Shown: positions 45,616-55,181, counted from the first letter of the stretch. The stretch is 64,000 nucleotides of DNA from an uncultured Prevotellaceae bacterium (GCA_900318865.1 ONMF01000004.1:124001-188000); one strand, 5' to 3'. The notes: generated from the letters alone by a model not told the origin. Numbers and translations are program-made.

Positions 45616-46569
45616 ATGAAACGAAAAGACACGATATATCACACCATCAACTTCGACATCGACATGTACGACGAGCCGCAGCCTGCGGCCCATCTCGTGA
45701 AAAAGCCCGAGGCGGCGGACCCCTCGGCCGAGGTGCCGATGTACTACATCAGCCTGGGCAGCGGCAGCAGCGGTAATTGCTCCTACGTGGGGCACGCCGG
45801 CGGCGGCGTGCTCATCGATGCCGGCATCGACCCGGCCCAGGTGTTTCCCACGCTGCGGCGCAACGGCGTGGACCCCCGCCACATTGCGGGCATCGTGCTC
45901 ACGCACGACCATCAGGACCATGTGCGCTATGTGTATCGCTACGTGCGCGAGCATCGCCACCTGCGCATCTACTGCACGCCCAAGCTGCTGGCCGGGCTGC
46001 TTCGCCGCCACAACATCTCGCGGCGCGTGCGCGATTTCCACGAGCCCGTTTTCAAGGAAATCCCCTTTAAGCTGGCCGGCATGGAGTTCACGGCGTTCGA
46101 GACGTCGCACGACGGCACCGACAACATGGGGTTTTCCATCGCTTTGGGCAGCAAACGCTTTGTGGTGGGTACCGACATGGGGGTCATCACCCCGCGTGCC
46201 GCCCACTATATGTCGCAAGCCCACTACTTGATGATAGAGAGCAACTACGACCGCCACATGCTCGACACCGGGCGCTATCCCGAGATGCTGAAAGACCGCG
46301 TGCGCGGGCCCATGGGGCATCTGGACAACGAGGTGGCCGCGCAGTTTGTGCGCGAGCAGTGCCGCGAGGGGCTCAAGCATGTGTTTCTGTGCCACCTGAG
46401 CAAGGACAACAACACCCCCGACAAGGCCCTGGCCGCCATGCGTGCCGCTCTGGCCGCGCGCGGTCTCACCGTGGGCGACGGCAGCAACGCGCTGGGGCAG
46501 CGCGAGTGCGACATCCAGCTGTGCGCGCTGCCACGCTATGAGGCATCGCCGTGGTTTATTCTTGAATGA
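45616..46569 (+). CDS. MBL-fold metallohydrolase (YycJ/WalJ-like)
   Basis: 317 residues from ATG 45616. After about 40 variable N-terminal residues comes SLGSGSSGNCSYVG and the metal-binding THDHQDH at 96-102, then FETSHDGTDNMGFSI, VVGTDMGVIT, HYLMIESNYD and FLCHLSKDNNTPD. This is the WalJ/YycJ nuclease-like pattern. The N-terminal extension is not seen in the Bacillus protein. Its stop overlaps the menG start. Confidence 0.87.
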   Translation: MKRKDTIYHTINFDIDMYDEPQPAAHLVKKPEAADPSAEVPMYYISLGSGSSGNCSYVGHAGGGVLIDAGIDPAQVFPTLRRNGVDPRHIAGIVLTHDHQDHVRYVYRYVREHRHLRIYCTPKLLAGLLRRHNISRRVRDFHEPVFKEIPFKLAGMEFTAFETSHDGTDNMGFSIALGSKRFVVGTDMGVITPRAAHYMSQAHYLMIESNYDRHMLDTGRYPEMLKDRVRGPMGHLDNEVAAQFVREQCREGLKHVFLCHLSKDNNTPDKALAAMRAALAARGLTVGDGSNALGQRECDIQLCALPRYEASPWFILE

Positions 46570-47309
46570 TGAGCAATATGCAGAACGAAGTGGAGCGCAT
46601 CACGCCCTACGACGGGCAGGAAGGCAAGGCGGGGCAGGTGAGGCGGATGTTTGACTCGATAGCCCCGGCCTACGACTTCATGAACCGCGCCATGACGCTG
46701 GGCATCGACAAATGGTGGCGCCGGCAGGCGGTGAAAGCCGTGGGGCGGCACCTTCCGCACGCCCGCATCCTGGACGTGGCCACCGGAACGGGCGATTTCG
46801 CCATCAAGCTGCACGACGCCCTGGCACCCGTCGGCGTGGCGGGCATCGACCTGAGCGAGGGGATGCTGGCCGTGGCGCGCGGCAAGGCTGGCGACCGCCG
46901 CATCACCTTTGAGCAGGGCGACTGCCTGGCGCTGCCTTACGACGACGCCTGTTTTGATGTCGTGACCGTGGCCTTCGGGGTGCGCAACTTTGAGCACATG
47001 GAGCAGGGCTACCGGCAGATGCACCGCGTGCTGCGCTCGGGCGGGATGCTGTGCGTGCTGGAACTGTCCACACCGCAAAACCGTGTGCTGCGCTGGTTCT
47101 ACGACCTCTACACGCTGCATCTCATTCCGGCGGTGGGCTCGCTCATCGCGCACGACCGAAGCGCCTATCGCTACCTGCCCCTGAGCATCGCCGCTGTGCC
47201 CCAGGGCCGCGACATGCTTGCCCTGATGGAGCGGGCCGGCTTCGACCGCTGCCAGGTGCGCCGCTTCACGCTGGGCACCTGCTCGCTCTACACCGCCGTC
47301 AAGCCCTGA
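46566..47309 (+). CDS. menG: demethylmenaquinone methyltransferase
   Basis: 247 residues, C-methylating demethylmenaquinone in the last step of menaquinone synthesis. Class I SAM motifs: VRRMFDSIAPAYDFMNRAMT, ILDVATGTGDFAIKL and VAFGVRNFEHMEQGYRQM, with SIAAVPQGRDMLALMERAGF near the end. ATG 46566 overlaps the upstream stop (ATGA). A second ATG follows immediately. Confidence 0.95.
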   Translation: MMSNMQNEVERITPYDGQEGKAGQVRRMFDSIAPAYDFMNRAMTLGIDKWWRRQAVKAVGRHLPHARILDVATGTGDFAIKLHDALAPVGVAGIDLSEGMLAVARGKAGDRRITFEQGDCLALPYDDACFDVVTVAFGVRNFEHMEQGYRQMHRVLRSGGMLCVLELSTPQNRVLRWFYDLYTLHLIPAVGSLIAHDRSAYRYLPLSIAAVPQGRDMLALMERAGFDRCQVRRFTLGTCSLYTAVKP

Positions 47310-47316
47310 AACGCCC

Positions 47317-47371
47317 CGGCCGGGGGGCGTGTGCCGACGGGCGACGCGGCAGTTCTCCCCCTAAGGGAGGG
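47317..47371. repeat. partial copy of the GC-rich palindromic element
   Basis: GGCCGGGGGGCGTGTGCCG, then GGGCGACGC and CTCCCCCTAAGGGAGG resemble parts of the elements at 40518 and 44671, but the 33-bp core is absent. Confidence 0.5.
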
Positions 47372-47428
47372 ATTGCCGGCCTGCTGAGGAATGTGCGAGG
47401 GCCACTTGTGAAATTCTTGCGAAAAAAT

Positions 47429-47460
47429 TTTGGATAGAAAGGCGAGATGGGTTAACTTTG
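47429..47460 (+). promoter_or_regulatory. promoter for pfkA
   Basis: TTTG at 47429-47432, a 20-bp spacer and TAACTTTG at 47453-47460, 32 bp before the ATG. Confidence 0.72.
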
Positions 47461-47492
47461 CGTATTGAAAAACAAACACAAAATCAACTACT

Positions 47493-48473
47493 ATGGCAGC
47501 AATCAAAACAATCGGAATCATGACCTCGGGCGGTGACGCCCCCGGCATGAACGCCGCCATCCGCGCGGTGACGCGCTCGGCAATCTTCAGTGGGTTTAAG
47601 GTGAAAGGCATCTATCGCGGCTACCGCGGGCTGATAGGTGACGAAATTGTGGATTTTATGACACAGAACGTGTCGAACATCGTGCAGAAGGGCGGCACCA
47701 TCCTCAAGACGGCCCGCTGCAAGGAGTTTACTACCGAAGAAGGCCGCCAGCAGGCCTACGACGTGATGCGCAAGCATGAAATCGACGCGCTGGTGGTGAT
47801 TGGCGGTGACGGCTCGCTGAGCGGCGCCCGCCAGTTTGCCAGTGAATTCGATGTTCCCATTGTGGGCTTGCCCGGCACGATTGACAACGACCTGTACGGC
47901 ACCGACCACACCATCGGCTACGACACGGCGCTGAACACCATCATGTGGTGCGTGGACCGCATCCGCGACACGGCCACCAGCCATGAGCGGTTGTTCTTCA
48001 TCGAGGTGATGGGGCGCAACGCCGGTTTCTTGGCCCTGAACGGTGCCATCGCCAGTGGTGCCGAGGCTGCCATCATCCCCGAAATATCGACCGAGGTCGA
48101 CCAGCTGGCCGAACTCATCCAGAATGGCTTCCGCAAGAGCAAGAACTCCAGCATTGTGCTGGTGGCCGAAAGCCCTATTACCGGCGGCGCCATGGGTCTG
48201 GCCGAGCGCGTGCGCAAGGAATATCCGCAGTACGATGTGCGCGTGACCATCCTGGGCCACCTGCAGCGTGGCGGCAGCCCCACGGCCCAAGACCGCATTC
48301 TGGCATCGCGCATGGGCGCGGCAGCCATCGACGCGCTGCTTGAGGGCCAGCGAAATGTGATGATTGGCGATTCGAACGACGAAATTGTGTACGTGCCTTT
48401 CTCCAAGGCCATCCGCAAGGACAAGCCCATCGACCACGAGCTGCTCAACACGCTGCGCCGTCTGTCGATTTGA
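47493..48473 (+). CDS. pfkA: ATP-dependent 6-phosphofructokinase
   Basis: 326 residues. Motifs: [20 protein letters not shown] at 11-30, GGDGS at 104-108 (Gly107 marks ATP rather than PPi use), PGTIDND with catalytic Asp131, and [15 protein letters not shown]. It phosphorylates fructose-6-P in glycolysis. It is a single gene with a strong promoter. Confidence 0.96.
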   Translation: MAAIKTIGIMTSGGDAPGMNAAIRAVTRSAIFSGFKVKGIYRGYRGLIGDEIVDFMTQNVSNIVQKGGTILKTARCKEFTTEEGRQQAYDVMRKHEIDALVVIGGDGSLSGARQFASEFDVPIVGLPGTIDNDLYGTDHTIGYDTALNTIMWCVDRIRDTATSHERLFFIEVMGRNAGFLALNGAIASGAEAAIIPEISTEVDQLAELIQNGFRKSKNSSIVLVAESPITGGAMGLAERVRKEYPQYDVRVTILGHLQRGGSPTAQDRILASRMGAAAIDALLEGQRNVMIGDSNDEIVYVPFSKAIRKDKPIDHELLNTLRRLSI

Positions 48474-48490
48474 CGGCTGCTGAGCCGAAA

Positions 48491-49030
48491 TCACTCAGGA
48501 CGTGAGAAAATAGAGAAATTCACCTTGCCGTAGGCACGGTGCTGCATGAAGTGGGGCAGGGCGCTGAAATCGTGCTCGCGCGGATGCTCCATCACAAAAA
48601 TGCTGCCCGGCCCCATGACGGGCGAGTCGAGCACAAGGCGTGGCACGTCGGCAAATCGCGGCAGGTCGTAAGGCGGGTCGGCGAAGATGAGGTCGAAGCG
48701 CCGTGTGCAGCTGTCGATAAACTTGAATACATCGCCCTTGACCACCGTCAGGTTGTCGTCGGCCAGCATGGCTTTCACCTTGTTGATGAAAGCCGTCTGC
48801 GTGCGTGCCATCTCCACGGCGGTGACCGCCGCTGCTCCGCGCGATAGCAGCTCGAAGCTGATGGCGCCCGTGCCGGCAAAGAGGTCGAGGGCGGTGATGC
48901 CGTCGAAGTCGATGAAATTATTCAACACGTTGAACAGGTTTTCCCGCGCCATGTCGGTGGTGGGGCGTGCCGTGATACCGGTGGGCACGTCGAAGCGTCG
49001 CCGCCCGTATTTTCCGCTGATTATTCGCAT
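48491..49030 (-). CDS. rsmD: 16S rRNA (guanine966-N2)-methyltransferase
   Basis: 179 residues. MRIISGKYGRRRFDVP and RPTTDMARENLFNVL are the RsmD opening; LDLFAGTGAISFELLSRGA is the SAM motif and FADPPYDLP the catalytic N6/N2 motif. The start overlaps the stop of the upstream DUF3822 gene by 10 bp, so the two are translationally coupled, a pairing familiar in Bacteroidota. Confidence 0.94.
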   Translation of the reverse strand: MRIISGKYGRRRFDVPTGITARPTTDMARENLFNVLNNFIDFDGITALDLFAGTGAISFELLSRGAAAVTAVEMARTQTAFINKVKAMLADDNLTVVKGDVFKFIDSCTRRFDLIFADPPYDLPRFADVPRLVLDSPVMGPGSIFVMEHPREHDFSALPHFMQHRAYGKVNFSIFSRPE

Positions 49031-49845
49031 AGTGCCAGATAGATTAAGTCGATGGGGGCCTGCATGGCATCGTGGCTGAGCTGCATGGCCCGGGCCGGGT
49101 AGATGGCCGGCATCACATAGGCGATGAATCGCCTGAGCTCGGGGGCCAGCTCGTCGCGCACACGGCGGTCGCCTGCCAGCTGCAACTCGTCACGCTGGCG
49201 GTCCATGTGGCAACATTCCCACGCTTGCAGCGCAAAAAACGCGGCGTCGTGTGTGGAGCGAAAGCGGAAGGTGTTGGCAATCTCGAGCCGTCCCTTCGTG
49301 TAGACGACCATGTCCATGGTGCCGGGGCGCAGGTTGAGAAACATCCGCGAGATGGACGAGCCGCTGTTCACGCCGCAGAAGTGCTCGCACAGGGCGTGCA
49401 GGTGGTGATGGATGGCCGGCATGTTGAACGTGCGCTGCAGAAACGGAATCAGCCCGGTCATGGCCTCGAAAGCGATGCACACACCGCACTGCGGCAGCGT
49501 GTCGAGCGCGGGCTCGCCTTCCATGTCGGGGTAGGCCGCGGCGAGCAGTTCAAAGAGCGCCGACTCGTGGGCCTGTTCATGCGGCATCACCACAAAATGC
49601 TCGCTGTGCACCAGAATGTTCACCGAGCCGAAGTCGTCGAGCAGGGCAGGGTTGTCGTAGACGGCGTCTTCCACCGCCTTGAGCGGCGATGAAGCCCCTT
49701 CGTCGAGAGTGATTTCTCCCCAGGTGAGCGAGTTGGCTTCGTGCCGGTTGTGCAGCGTGTAGGAAATGCGCCCGGGTTCCACTTGCAGTTGCAGCGTCCA
49801 CAACTCGGGGCGCTCGATGTGTATGTGTTGCGTGACGTTGGCCAT
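49021..49845 (-). CDS. DUF3822 family protein
   Basis: 274 residues. The N-terminal half reads LQLQVEPGRISYTLHNR and VNILVHSEHFVVMPHEQ. This matches the DUF3822 family, which I know as the usual upstream partner of rsmD in Bacteroidota, and which has an actin/ASKHA-like look. There is no signal peptide. The function is unknown. Confidence 0.8.
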   Translation of the reverse strand: MANVTQHIHIERPELWTLQLQVEPGRISYTLHNRHEANSLTWGEITLDEGASSPLKAVEDAVYDNPALLDDFGSVNILVHSEHFVVMPHEQAHESALFELLAAAYPDMEGEPALDTLPQCGVCIAFEAMTGLIPFLQRTFNMPAIHHHLHALCEHFCGVNSGSSISRMFLNLRPGTMDMVVYTKGRLEIANTFRFRSTHDAAFFALQAWECCHMDRQRDELQLAGDRRVRDELAPELRRFIAYVMPAIYPARAMQLSHDAMQAPIDLIYLALCE

Positions 49846-49870
49846 GGTGTTTTGGTGTGGTTAGTGACCA

Positions 49871-49878
49871 CAAAGTTA
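49871..49878 (-). promoter_or_regulatory. promoter -7 element for DUF3822-rsmD
   Basis: TAACTTTG on the minus strand, 26 bp upstream of the ATG at 49845. No -33 box at standard spacing. Confidence 0.5.
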
Positions 49879-49898
49879 AGAATTATCTGCGACAAATG

Positions 49899-49930
49899 TT
49901 TGACCAAATCCGTTTTATTGCTTAAATTTG
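49899..49930 (+). promoter_or_regulatory. promoter for the four-paralog operon
   Basis: TTTG at 49899-49902, exactly 20 bp and TAAATTTG at 49923-49930, 34 bp before ATG 49965. It is a strong consensus match and the only one found ahead of the four genes. Confidence 0.72.
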
Positions 49931-49964
49931 CACTAAACATCCCCTTGACAATACTCTGAACGCT

Positions 49965-51026
49965 ATGAAACTTTGGAAACATTATCTTGCATTGGCGGCA
50001 TTCATGCTGGTGGCCGCCGGCCCTTGCCTCGGGGCCTCGATGGGCCTCTTCGGCTTCCTGCGCACGCTGGGCATCGACATGAAAAATGTGGCTCTGCTCA
50101 CCGATGCGCCTTTCAACGGCGGTGACGACGCCCACGGCGAGGCATTGAACACCGAGCAATGTACCACCCTGCTGAACGATGTGTATCACTTCGACCGTTT
50201 CAGCCGTGAGGAATTGGCCGAGATGGAAGGCAACTTCTTCATCACCGGCGTGAGGGCATTGCCCGGCGGAAACACGCTGGTGGTGTTTCTGGTGGAGTTT
50301 GGCGACGGCTCGGACAACAATATTGCCGTCTTCGACCGCCAGGGCCGTCTCACCGACTACCTCGACGCCAACACCTGGGCCTCGATGGACAACACCGAAG
50401 CCAACGAGGATTACACCGCCGGCACAGCCTACAGCACCACGGGCATGATGCAGTTTGACAGTGACAGCGAGTTTCATGTCACCAAGTGCTTGAATCTGGT
50501 CGACTGGGTGAACCGCGGCCAGTGGAAGCTGGAGACGGTTGCCACCCACTGGACCATTGAAAGGACCTTCCACTACAGTGTTGACAAGGCCGGCCACTTG
50601 ACGCTGCAGCGCATCGACTCGGCCACCGACGACCATGCCGACCCCCGCATGGTGCAGGAACAAGACATCCGCGCGCTGCAGTTCTATCCTCGCTCGCAAG
50701 AATCCCGGCTCGACATCTTGAACACCAAGGCAACGGACCCCGACGTGAAGCGCGCGATGGACAACCCCGATGTGTCGGTGGGCTTCCAGATAGAGCAGGT
50801 GATGTACATCTACTACAGGCAGAATCCTCAGCAGGTGCTCAACTGGATGGCCAGCCACCGCGGCCGCGAGAACAGCCTGCTGACGGTCTTCGAGCGGCTG
50901 TTTTCCAACAGCTGGGTGCGCAAGGAAGAACTCATCGACGAGATGCAGCGTATGACCGACCCCTCGGCCCGGTCCTACATGGAGCGCATCACCGCCCAGT
51001 GGGGACCTGCCGATGCCGTGGGCTGA
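49965..51026 (+). CDS. exported protein, first of four tandem paralogs
   Basis: 353 residues with a signal peptide (HYLALAAFMLVAAGPCLG). Features shared with the next three genes are FLRTLGID near residue 32, LNTEQCTTLL, RALPGGNTLVVFLVEFGDG, FDRQGRLTDYL and the C-terminal block NPQQVLNWMASHRGRENSLL. The family is not recognised. A single promoter precedes this gene and the gaps in the array are short (22-37 bp), so all four should be co-transcribed. Confidence 0.82.
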   Translation: MKLWKHYLALAAFMLVAAGPCLGASMGLFGFLRTLGIDMKNVALLTDAPFNGGDDAHGEALNTEQCTTLLNDVYHFDRFSREELAEMEGNFFITGVRALPGGNTLVVFLVEFGDGSDNNIAVFDRQGRLTDYLDANTWASMDNTEANEDYTAGTAYSTTGMMQFDSDSEFHVTKCLNLVDWVNRGQWKLETVATHWTIERTFHYSVDKAGHLTLQRIDSATDDHADPRMVQEQDIRALQFYPRSQESRLDILNTKATDPDVKRAMDNPDVSVGFQIEQVMYIYYRQNPQQVLNWMASHRGRENSLLTVFERLFSNSWVRKEELIDEMQRMTDPSARSYMERITAQWGPADAVG

Positions 51027-51061
51027 TGAAATGATTGTGTTACCATTTAACCATACACAAA

Positions 51062-52144
51062 ATGAAAAAAATCAAGCAATGGGCCCTGATGGGCTTGGTC
51101 GGGGCTTTCTCGGCTTGCAACGGCATGGCCACGGGCGGCAGCCAGATGGTTGACAGCGTGGTGGCCGTTCAGGAGCCCACAAATTTCTCGTTTTTGGCCC
51201 AAGCGGGCATTGACACCACCTCCTTGCTCATCCTGCCCGATGACCCCCTTGTGAACGGAGAAGAAATATTCTCAAAGTCGGTCGACCTGACCACCGAGCA
51301 GCAGAACGCTCTGCTCGGCGGTGCGCTGCACCCCGACATCAACGTCGACGAGCATGAGGGCTCGTTTCTGCTGCTGGCCGTGAAACCGCTGCCCGGCGGG
51401 TTCACGCTGGTGCTCTACAGGGATTCGTTTGCCGATCGGGGCATGAATTACATTGCCGCGTACGGCCCGAACGGCGCCATGACCGACTATCTGTGTGCCG
51501 GCGACTGGTTCGCATGGGGCATCGCCGACGAGGCCCACCCCGGCACGATGCACTACAAGGTGGGTGCCATGCGATTCACCGGAGCTGATTCATTCGAGGT
51601 GACCGAGAGCAAAATCTACATCGCCTATAAGGAGGTGGAGTATGAGCTTGAGCCGATCGGCGAGCCCATCTGGCAGGTCGACGAGTGTTATCAGTACTCT
51701 GTGGACGACGTGGGGCACATTCTCTATGTTGACACCAAGGCCGATGTCAAAAAGAAAGGCGACCGGATGCCCACGGCCATGGATGCCGACTTTGAGAACA
51801 TCCAGCGCCAGCCCATGAGCGACATCACCCGCATCGACCGGCTGAACGATCTGGCCGTGCGCAGCGATGTGCTGGCCGACCTCAAAAACAAGGATAACAG
51901 CCGTGCCGAAAACATGATTATGACGCAGCTGATGGACTTCTACGAGAAGTTGCCGCTCGAGCTGCTGTCGTGGATGGCAGTCCATGATGGCCGCTCGAAT
52001 CACTTGTTGCCTTTCTTCGAGGCCATGTTTACCCAGGACCTGGTGAAAAAGTCGGGGCTGGACAAGAAAATCGGCATGATGCCCGATGCTAAGGCCCGTG
52101 CCAAGATGGAGCGCCTCACCGCCCGGTGGGAGCCCAAACAATGA
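51062..52144 (+). CDS. lipoprotein, second of four tandem paralogs
   Basis: 360 residues from ATG 51062. The lipobox is AFSAC (Cys19). Shared signatures are FLAQAGIDTTSLL, LTTEQQNALLGG, KPLPGGFTLVLYRD, GPNGAMTDYL and LLSWMAVHDGRSNHLLPFFE. It differs from paralogs 1 and 3 by being a lipoprotein rather than a soluble exported protein. The function is unknown. Confidence 0.82.
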   Translation: MKKIKQWALMGLVGAFSACNGMATGGSQMVDSVVAVQEPTNFSFLAQAGIDTTSLLILPDDPLVNGEEIFSKSVDLTTEQQNALLGGALHPDINVDEHEGSFLLLAVKPLPGGFTLVLYRDSFADRGMNYIAAYGPNGAMTDYLCAGDWFAWGIADEAHPGTMHYKVGAMRFTGADSFEVTESKIYIAYKEVEYELEPIGEPIWQVDECYQYSVDDVGHILYVDTKADVKKKGDRMPTAMDADFENIQRQPMSDITRIDRLNDLAVRSDVLADLKNKDNSRAENMIMTQLMDFYEKLPLELLSWMAVHDGRSNHLLPFFEAMFTQDLVKKSGLDKKIGMMPDAKARAKMERLTARWEPKQ

Positions 52145-52181
52145 CGATTTCACCCGTTAACCCAAAAGTACTGATATATTT

Positions 52182-53168
52182 ATGCTTCGAACTATTTATT
52201 ATTCAATCGCCACCGCCCTGCTCGCCTGGTGCGCGTCGCCCCTGGCTCATGCCGCCGATGTGACCTTCATGCAGCGAATGGGAATTCCTGTGAACGCATT
52301 GCCCACCGAGGTCACCGAGGAAGGCTATGAACTGACGGCCGAGCAATGCAGGCAGTTGCTGGCAGCCGCCGGGCCGCTCTTCCAAGCCGAGCAGTCGGCT
52401 GTGAACATGGTGTGCGTGCGCCCAGCCGGCCCGAACCACACGCTGGTGGTCTATGACCAATTCGGTGATGAGCTTTATCGCATGATGCTGGCCACTTACG
52501 ACTCCAGCGGGCGCCTTTGCGACACCATGTGCTCCTATGACAAATGGAGCGATGAGTGGGAACTGAACCCCGGCACCGGCGATGGCATCATGCGCGCCGT
52601 GAGCCAAGAGCTTAGCCTCACGTCCGATGACCGATTGACGGTGAATTGCGCTTTTAGGCAATATATGAAAGGACACTACGATGCCCCGTCGTGGATAGTG
52701 CGCTGGCACCAGAGCTACAAGATTGATGAAAAAGGACGTTTCGTACTCACCGATGTGGCCGAGGATGAGCGCCGGGTGGAGGGCGAGAGCGAGGGAACGC
52801 CGCCCTACGACGAGGTGGTGCTGACCCACATGCGTGTGTTCACCCTGTGCCTGGTGTCGCAGCACCACGACAGCGCTCTGACCGCTTGGGAAACATTCTT
52901 GCCGCAGGCCGAGCAGGCCTATGGTGGGCGGAAAGCCTTTGAGAACGGTGGCATCGCCGGCGTGGGCCTGGCACACCTCTACCGCCTCAATCCGCAGCGG
53001 CTTCTGCAGTGGGTGGGCACCCATCACGGCCCTAACGACCGCCTGGCAGCCTATTTTGCCCGTTGCGAGGATTTTATTGAAGGCCACATGGTGCGCGGCG
53101 AGGTGGCAAAAATGAAAGATGCCGCGGCGCGGCGTTACGTGAGCGGCATTGTGAGCGATTGGGAATAG
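52182..53168 (+). CDS. exported protein, third of four tandem paralogs
   Basis: 328 residues. The signal peptide ends at AHA-AD (MLRTIYYSIATALLAWCASP). Shared signatures are FMQRMGIPVNAL, LTAEQCRQLLAAAG, GPNHTLVVYDQFGD, YDSSGRLCDTM and NPQRLLQWVGTHHGPNDRLA. It is closest to paralog 4 in the middle (IVRWHQSYKIDEKG against AVRWHQDYDITPDG). The function is unknown. Confidence 0.82.
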   Translation: MLRTIYYSIATALLAWCASPLAHAADVTFMQRMGIPVNALPTEVTEEGYELTAEQCRQLLAAAGPLFQAEQSAVNMVCVRPAGPNHTLVVYDQFGDELYRMMLATYDSSGRLCDTMCSYDKWSDEWELNPGTGDGIMRAVSQELSLTSDDRLTVNCAFRQYMKGHYDAPSWIVRWHQSYKIDEKGRFVLTDVAEDERRVEGESEGTPPYDEVVLTHMRVFTLCLVSQHHDSALTAWETFLPQAEQAYGGRKAFENGGIAGVGLAHLYRLNPQRLLQWVGTHHGPNDRLAAYFARCEDFIEGHMVRGEVAKMKDAAARRYVSGIVSDWE

Positions 53169-53190
53169 AATAAACTGAAAAAGTTTTGCG

Positions 53191-54237
53191 ATGAAATGGA
53201 TGAGAAAAGTGCTGCCGGCACTCATCCTGTGCCTGGCGGCATGCGCGGGAAACAATGCCACATCCCGTGTGATCAAACCTGACGTGAACAAGGTGAACGA
53301 CCTTGCCTTCTTGCGGCAGGCAGGAGTCAATGTGGACTCAATCGCCGCGGCCGAAAAGGCCGGTCAGCCGTTGTGGCTCACCCGGCCGCAGTACGAGGTG
53401 CTGGTGAAGTCACTGGGCACCGATTACGAGGAGGACATGGGCGACACAGGCATCCTTGCCGTGCACCCCGTGGGCGACGACCATGCCGTGGTGCTCTACA
53501 GGCAGACCAACGGCACCGGCGGCCGGTTGCTGATTGCCACCTACGACCATGACGGCCGCCCCTGCGACGCCATGAATTTTGAGGATAAAAATGTGTGGCC
53601 GGTCAACCCCGAGACCGTGGAGGGCAATCTTGTGCGCGAGTACAACAGGACGTTGCAGTTCGCCGGCAACAACCACTTCGCCATCCACAGCGTGCTGCGC
53701 GAGGGCGTGCTCGACCACATGGACAACGAGCACTGGGCTGTGCGCTGGCATCAGGATTACGACATCACCCCCGACGGAGTGATCATTTTCAAGGAAATCA
53801 AGGAAGATGGCCGCAGTGGCAGTGTGACCGACGTGGATGCCATCGTGCTGGCCAATATGCGGTTGACGAGTATGGGCGTGCAGTCGCGCGTCGACAGTGG
53901 CGTGATGGATGCATGGAACCGCTTCGTGCCCGATTCTGAGCAGGAATACGGTGGCCGTGCCAAAGCCCTGGAAATGGGGTATATCCGGATGGAACTGAGC
54001 GGCTGGTTTGAGCTCAATCCACAGCGTTTTCTGCGTTGGATGGCGGCTCATCGCGGTGCCGACAACCACCTGCTTCCGCATTTCAAGGCCGATGGCGTTT
54101 TCTTGGACGTCAATAAGGTAAAAGCGCAAATCGACAGTCTGCCCCACGCCGGCGACCGGGCGTGGCTGCATGATATGGTGGCAGGCAGGGAGTGCCCCCC
54201 CCGGGGGGCTCTAATGGTCATAAATGGCGGCAACTGA
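53191..54237 (+). CDS. lipoprotein, fourth of four tandem paralogs
   Basis: 348 residues with lipobox CLAAC (Cys18). Shared signatures are FLRQAGVNVDSI, DDHAVVLYRQTNGTG, YDHDGRPCDAMNF, AVRWHQDYDITPDG and NPQRFLRWMAAHRGADNHLL. It lies 22 bp after paralog 3. It ends with a short low-complexity tail (ECPPRGALMVINGGN) that the others lack; a run of six C and five G there makes a late frame change in evolution plausible. Confidence 0.8.
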   Translation: MKWMRKVLPALILCLAACAGNNATSRVIKPDVNKVNDLAFLRQAGVNVDSIAAAEKAGQPLWLTRPQYEVLVKSLGTDYEEDMGDTGILAVHPVGDDHAVVLYRQTNGTGGRLLIATYDHDGRPCDAMNFEDKNVWPVNPETVEGNLVREYNRTLQFAGNNHFAIHSVLREGVLDHMDNEHWAVRWHQDYDITPDGVIIFKEIKEDGRSGSVTDVDAIVLANMRLTSMGVQSRVDSGVMDAWNRFVPDSEQEYGGRAKALEMGYIRMELSGWFELNPQRFLRWMAAHRGADNHLLPHFKADGVFLDVNKVKAQIDSLPHAGDRAWLHDMVAGRECPPRGALMVINGGN

Positions 54238-54306
54238 TTCTCCCGAACCGGTTGTCGCCGTTATTGTCGACTTTCGTTTGAAGTAAATGTGTGAAGCAGG
54301 AACACG

Positions 54307-54657
54307 TCAGTCGTGCTGCAGCAGCGTGATGAAAGACTGGACCACCAGTGCCACCGTCACGACGGTCATCACGGCAAAGCGCAGCAGGTCGCGCAGCGTC
54401 ACGGCGTTGAAGTCCTGGTTGCCAATCATGGTCACCCAGCACATGGCACACACGACAAACGCCACGACATAGATGGCGCGCACCATCATCCGGGCGGCGT
54501 TGCCGCGCCGGGGCAAGCGATTGAGCACGCGTGGCGTGAACCATTCGTTGGCCGGTGCTTGGTGTGCTTCTTGCTTGAGCAGCGCTCCCAGTTTTTTATC
54601 TTCGTCGGTTCTTTTCATTGCGATTGATGTTTTTTTGTTTGCGGGTGAAAGGGTCAT
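54307..54657 (-). CDS. small membrane protein downstream of the ECF sigma gene
   Basis: 116 residues if the start is ATG 54657, which overlaps the sigma stop (ATGA). An internal ATG at 54618 (MKRTDEDKKLGALLKQE) would give 103. Two hydrophobic segments (VRAIYVVAFVVCAMCWVTM and LLRFAVMTVVTVALVVQSFI) follow a charged N-terminal part containing NEWFTPRVLNRLP. It may be an anti-sigma or sigma-linked membrane protein; this rests on position only. Confidence 0.68.
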   Translation of the reverse strand: MTLSPANKKTSIAMKRTDEDKKLGALLKQEAHQAPANEWFTPRVLNRLPRRGNAARMMVRAIYVVAFVVCAMCWVTMIGNQDFNAVTLRDLLRFAVMTVVTVALVVQSFITLLQHD

Positions 54658-55181
54658 CGTTCACCAATCAGAGCCGCCAGGTGCTGCTTGCCGCGGTGCA
54701 GGTGGCTCTTGACGGTGTTCTCGGGCAGTTGCATGATGCGTGCAATCTTCTTGATGGGCAGGTCCTCCATGTAAAAAAGCGTGACGGCAGTTCGCTCGGA
54801 ATCATTGAGCAGGGCCAGCGCCTGCCGCACGGTGAGTGCCGCCTCTTGCGAGCCGCTGTCGTCGGCCGGTGCCACGGCGGTTGCCGCTTCCTCGGGCAGT
54901 TCCTGGCGCTTGCGCATGTGGTTGTAGAACTCGTTGTAGGCGATGCGCAGCAGCCAGGTGCCAAAGCCGGCCATGCCACGAAAACCGCGCAGGTTCACAT
55001 AAGCCTTGATGAACGTTTCCTGCGCCAGGTCGTCGGTGAGCATGGTGTCGCCACCGGTGAGGTTGAGAAAGAATCGGCGCACGCGGGGCTGATAGGCCTC
55101 GACGAGTCGCCCGAATGCGTCCCTGTCGTCGGCAAGGGCGCACTGGGCGATGAGTCGTAATTCTTCCACACGGGTGAGCAT
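54654..55181 (-). CDS. ECF-type RNA polymerase sigma factor
   Basis: 175 residues. Region 2 shows LTDDLAQETFIKAYVNLRGF and TWLLRIAYNEFYNHMRKR. Region 4 shows LNDSERTAVTLFYMEDLPIK, then IARIMQLPENTVKSHLHRGK. It lies between the DUF6249 membrane protein (21 bp upstream) and the small membrane protein (overlapping). Target promoters are unknown. Confidence 0.93.
   Translation of the reverse strand: MLTRVEELRLIAQCALADDRDAFGRLVEAYQPRVRRFFLNLTGGDTMLTDDLAQETFIKAYVNLRGFRGMAGFGTWLLRIAYNEFYNHMRKRQELPEEAATAVAPADDSGSQEAALTVRQALALLNDSERTAVTLFYMEDLPIKKIARIMQLPENTVKSHLHRGKQHLAALIGER

Noticed and set aside
49620..50858. 412-codon minus-strand open frame
   Set aside because: It crosses the divergent promoters and the first paralog in antisense; the sense genes are well supported.
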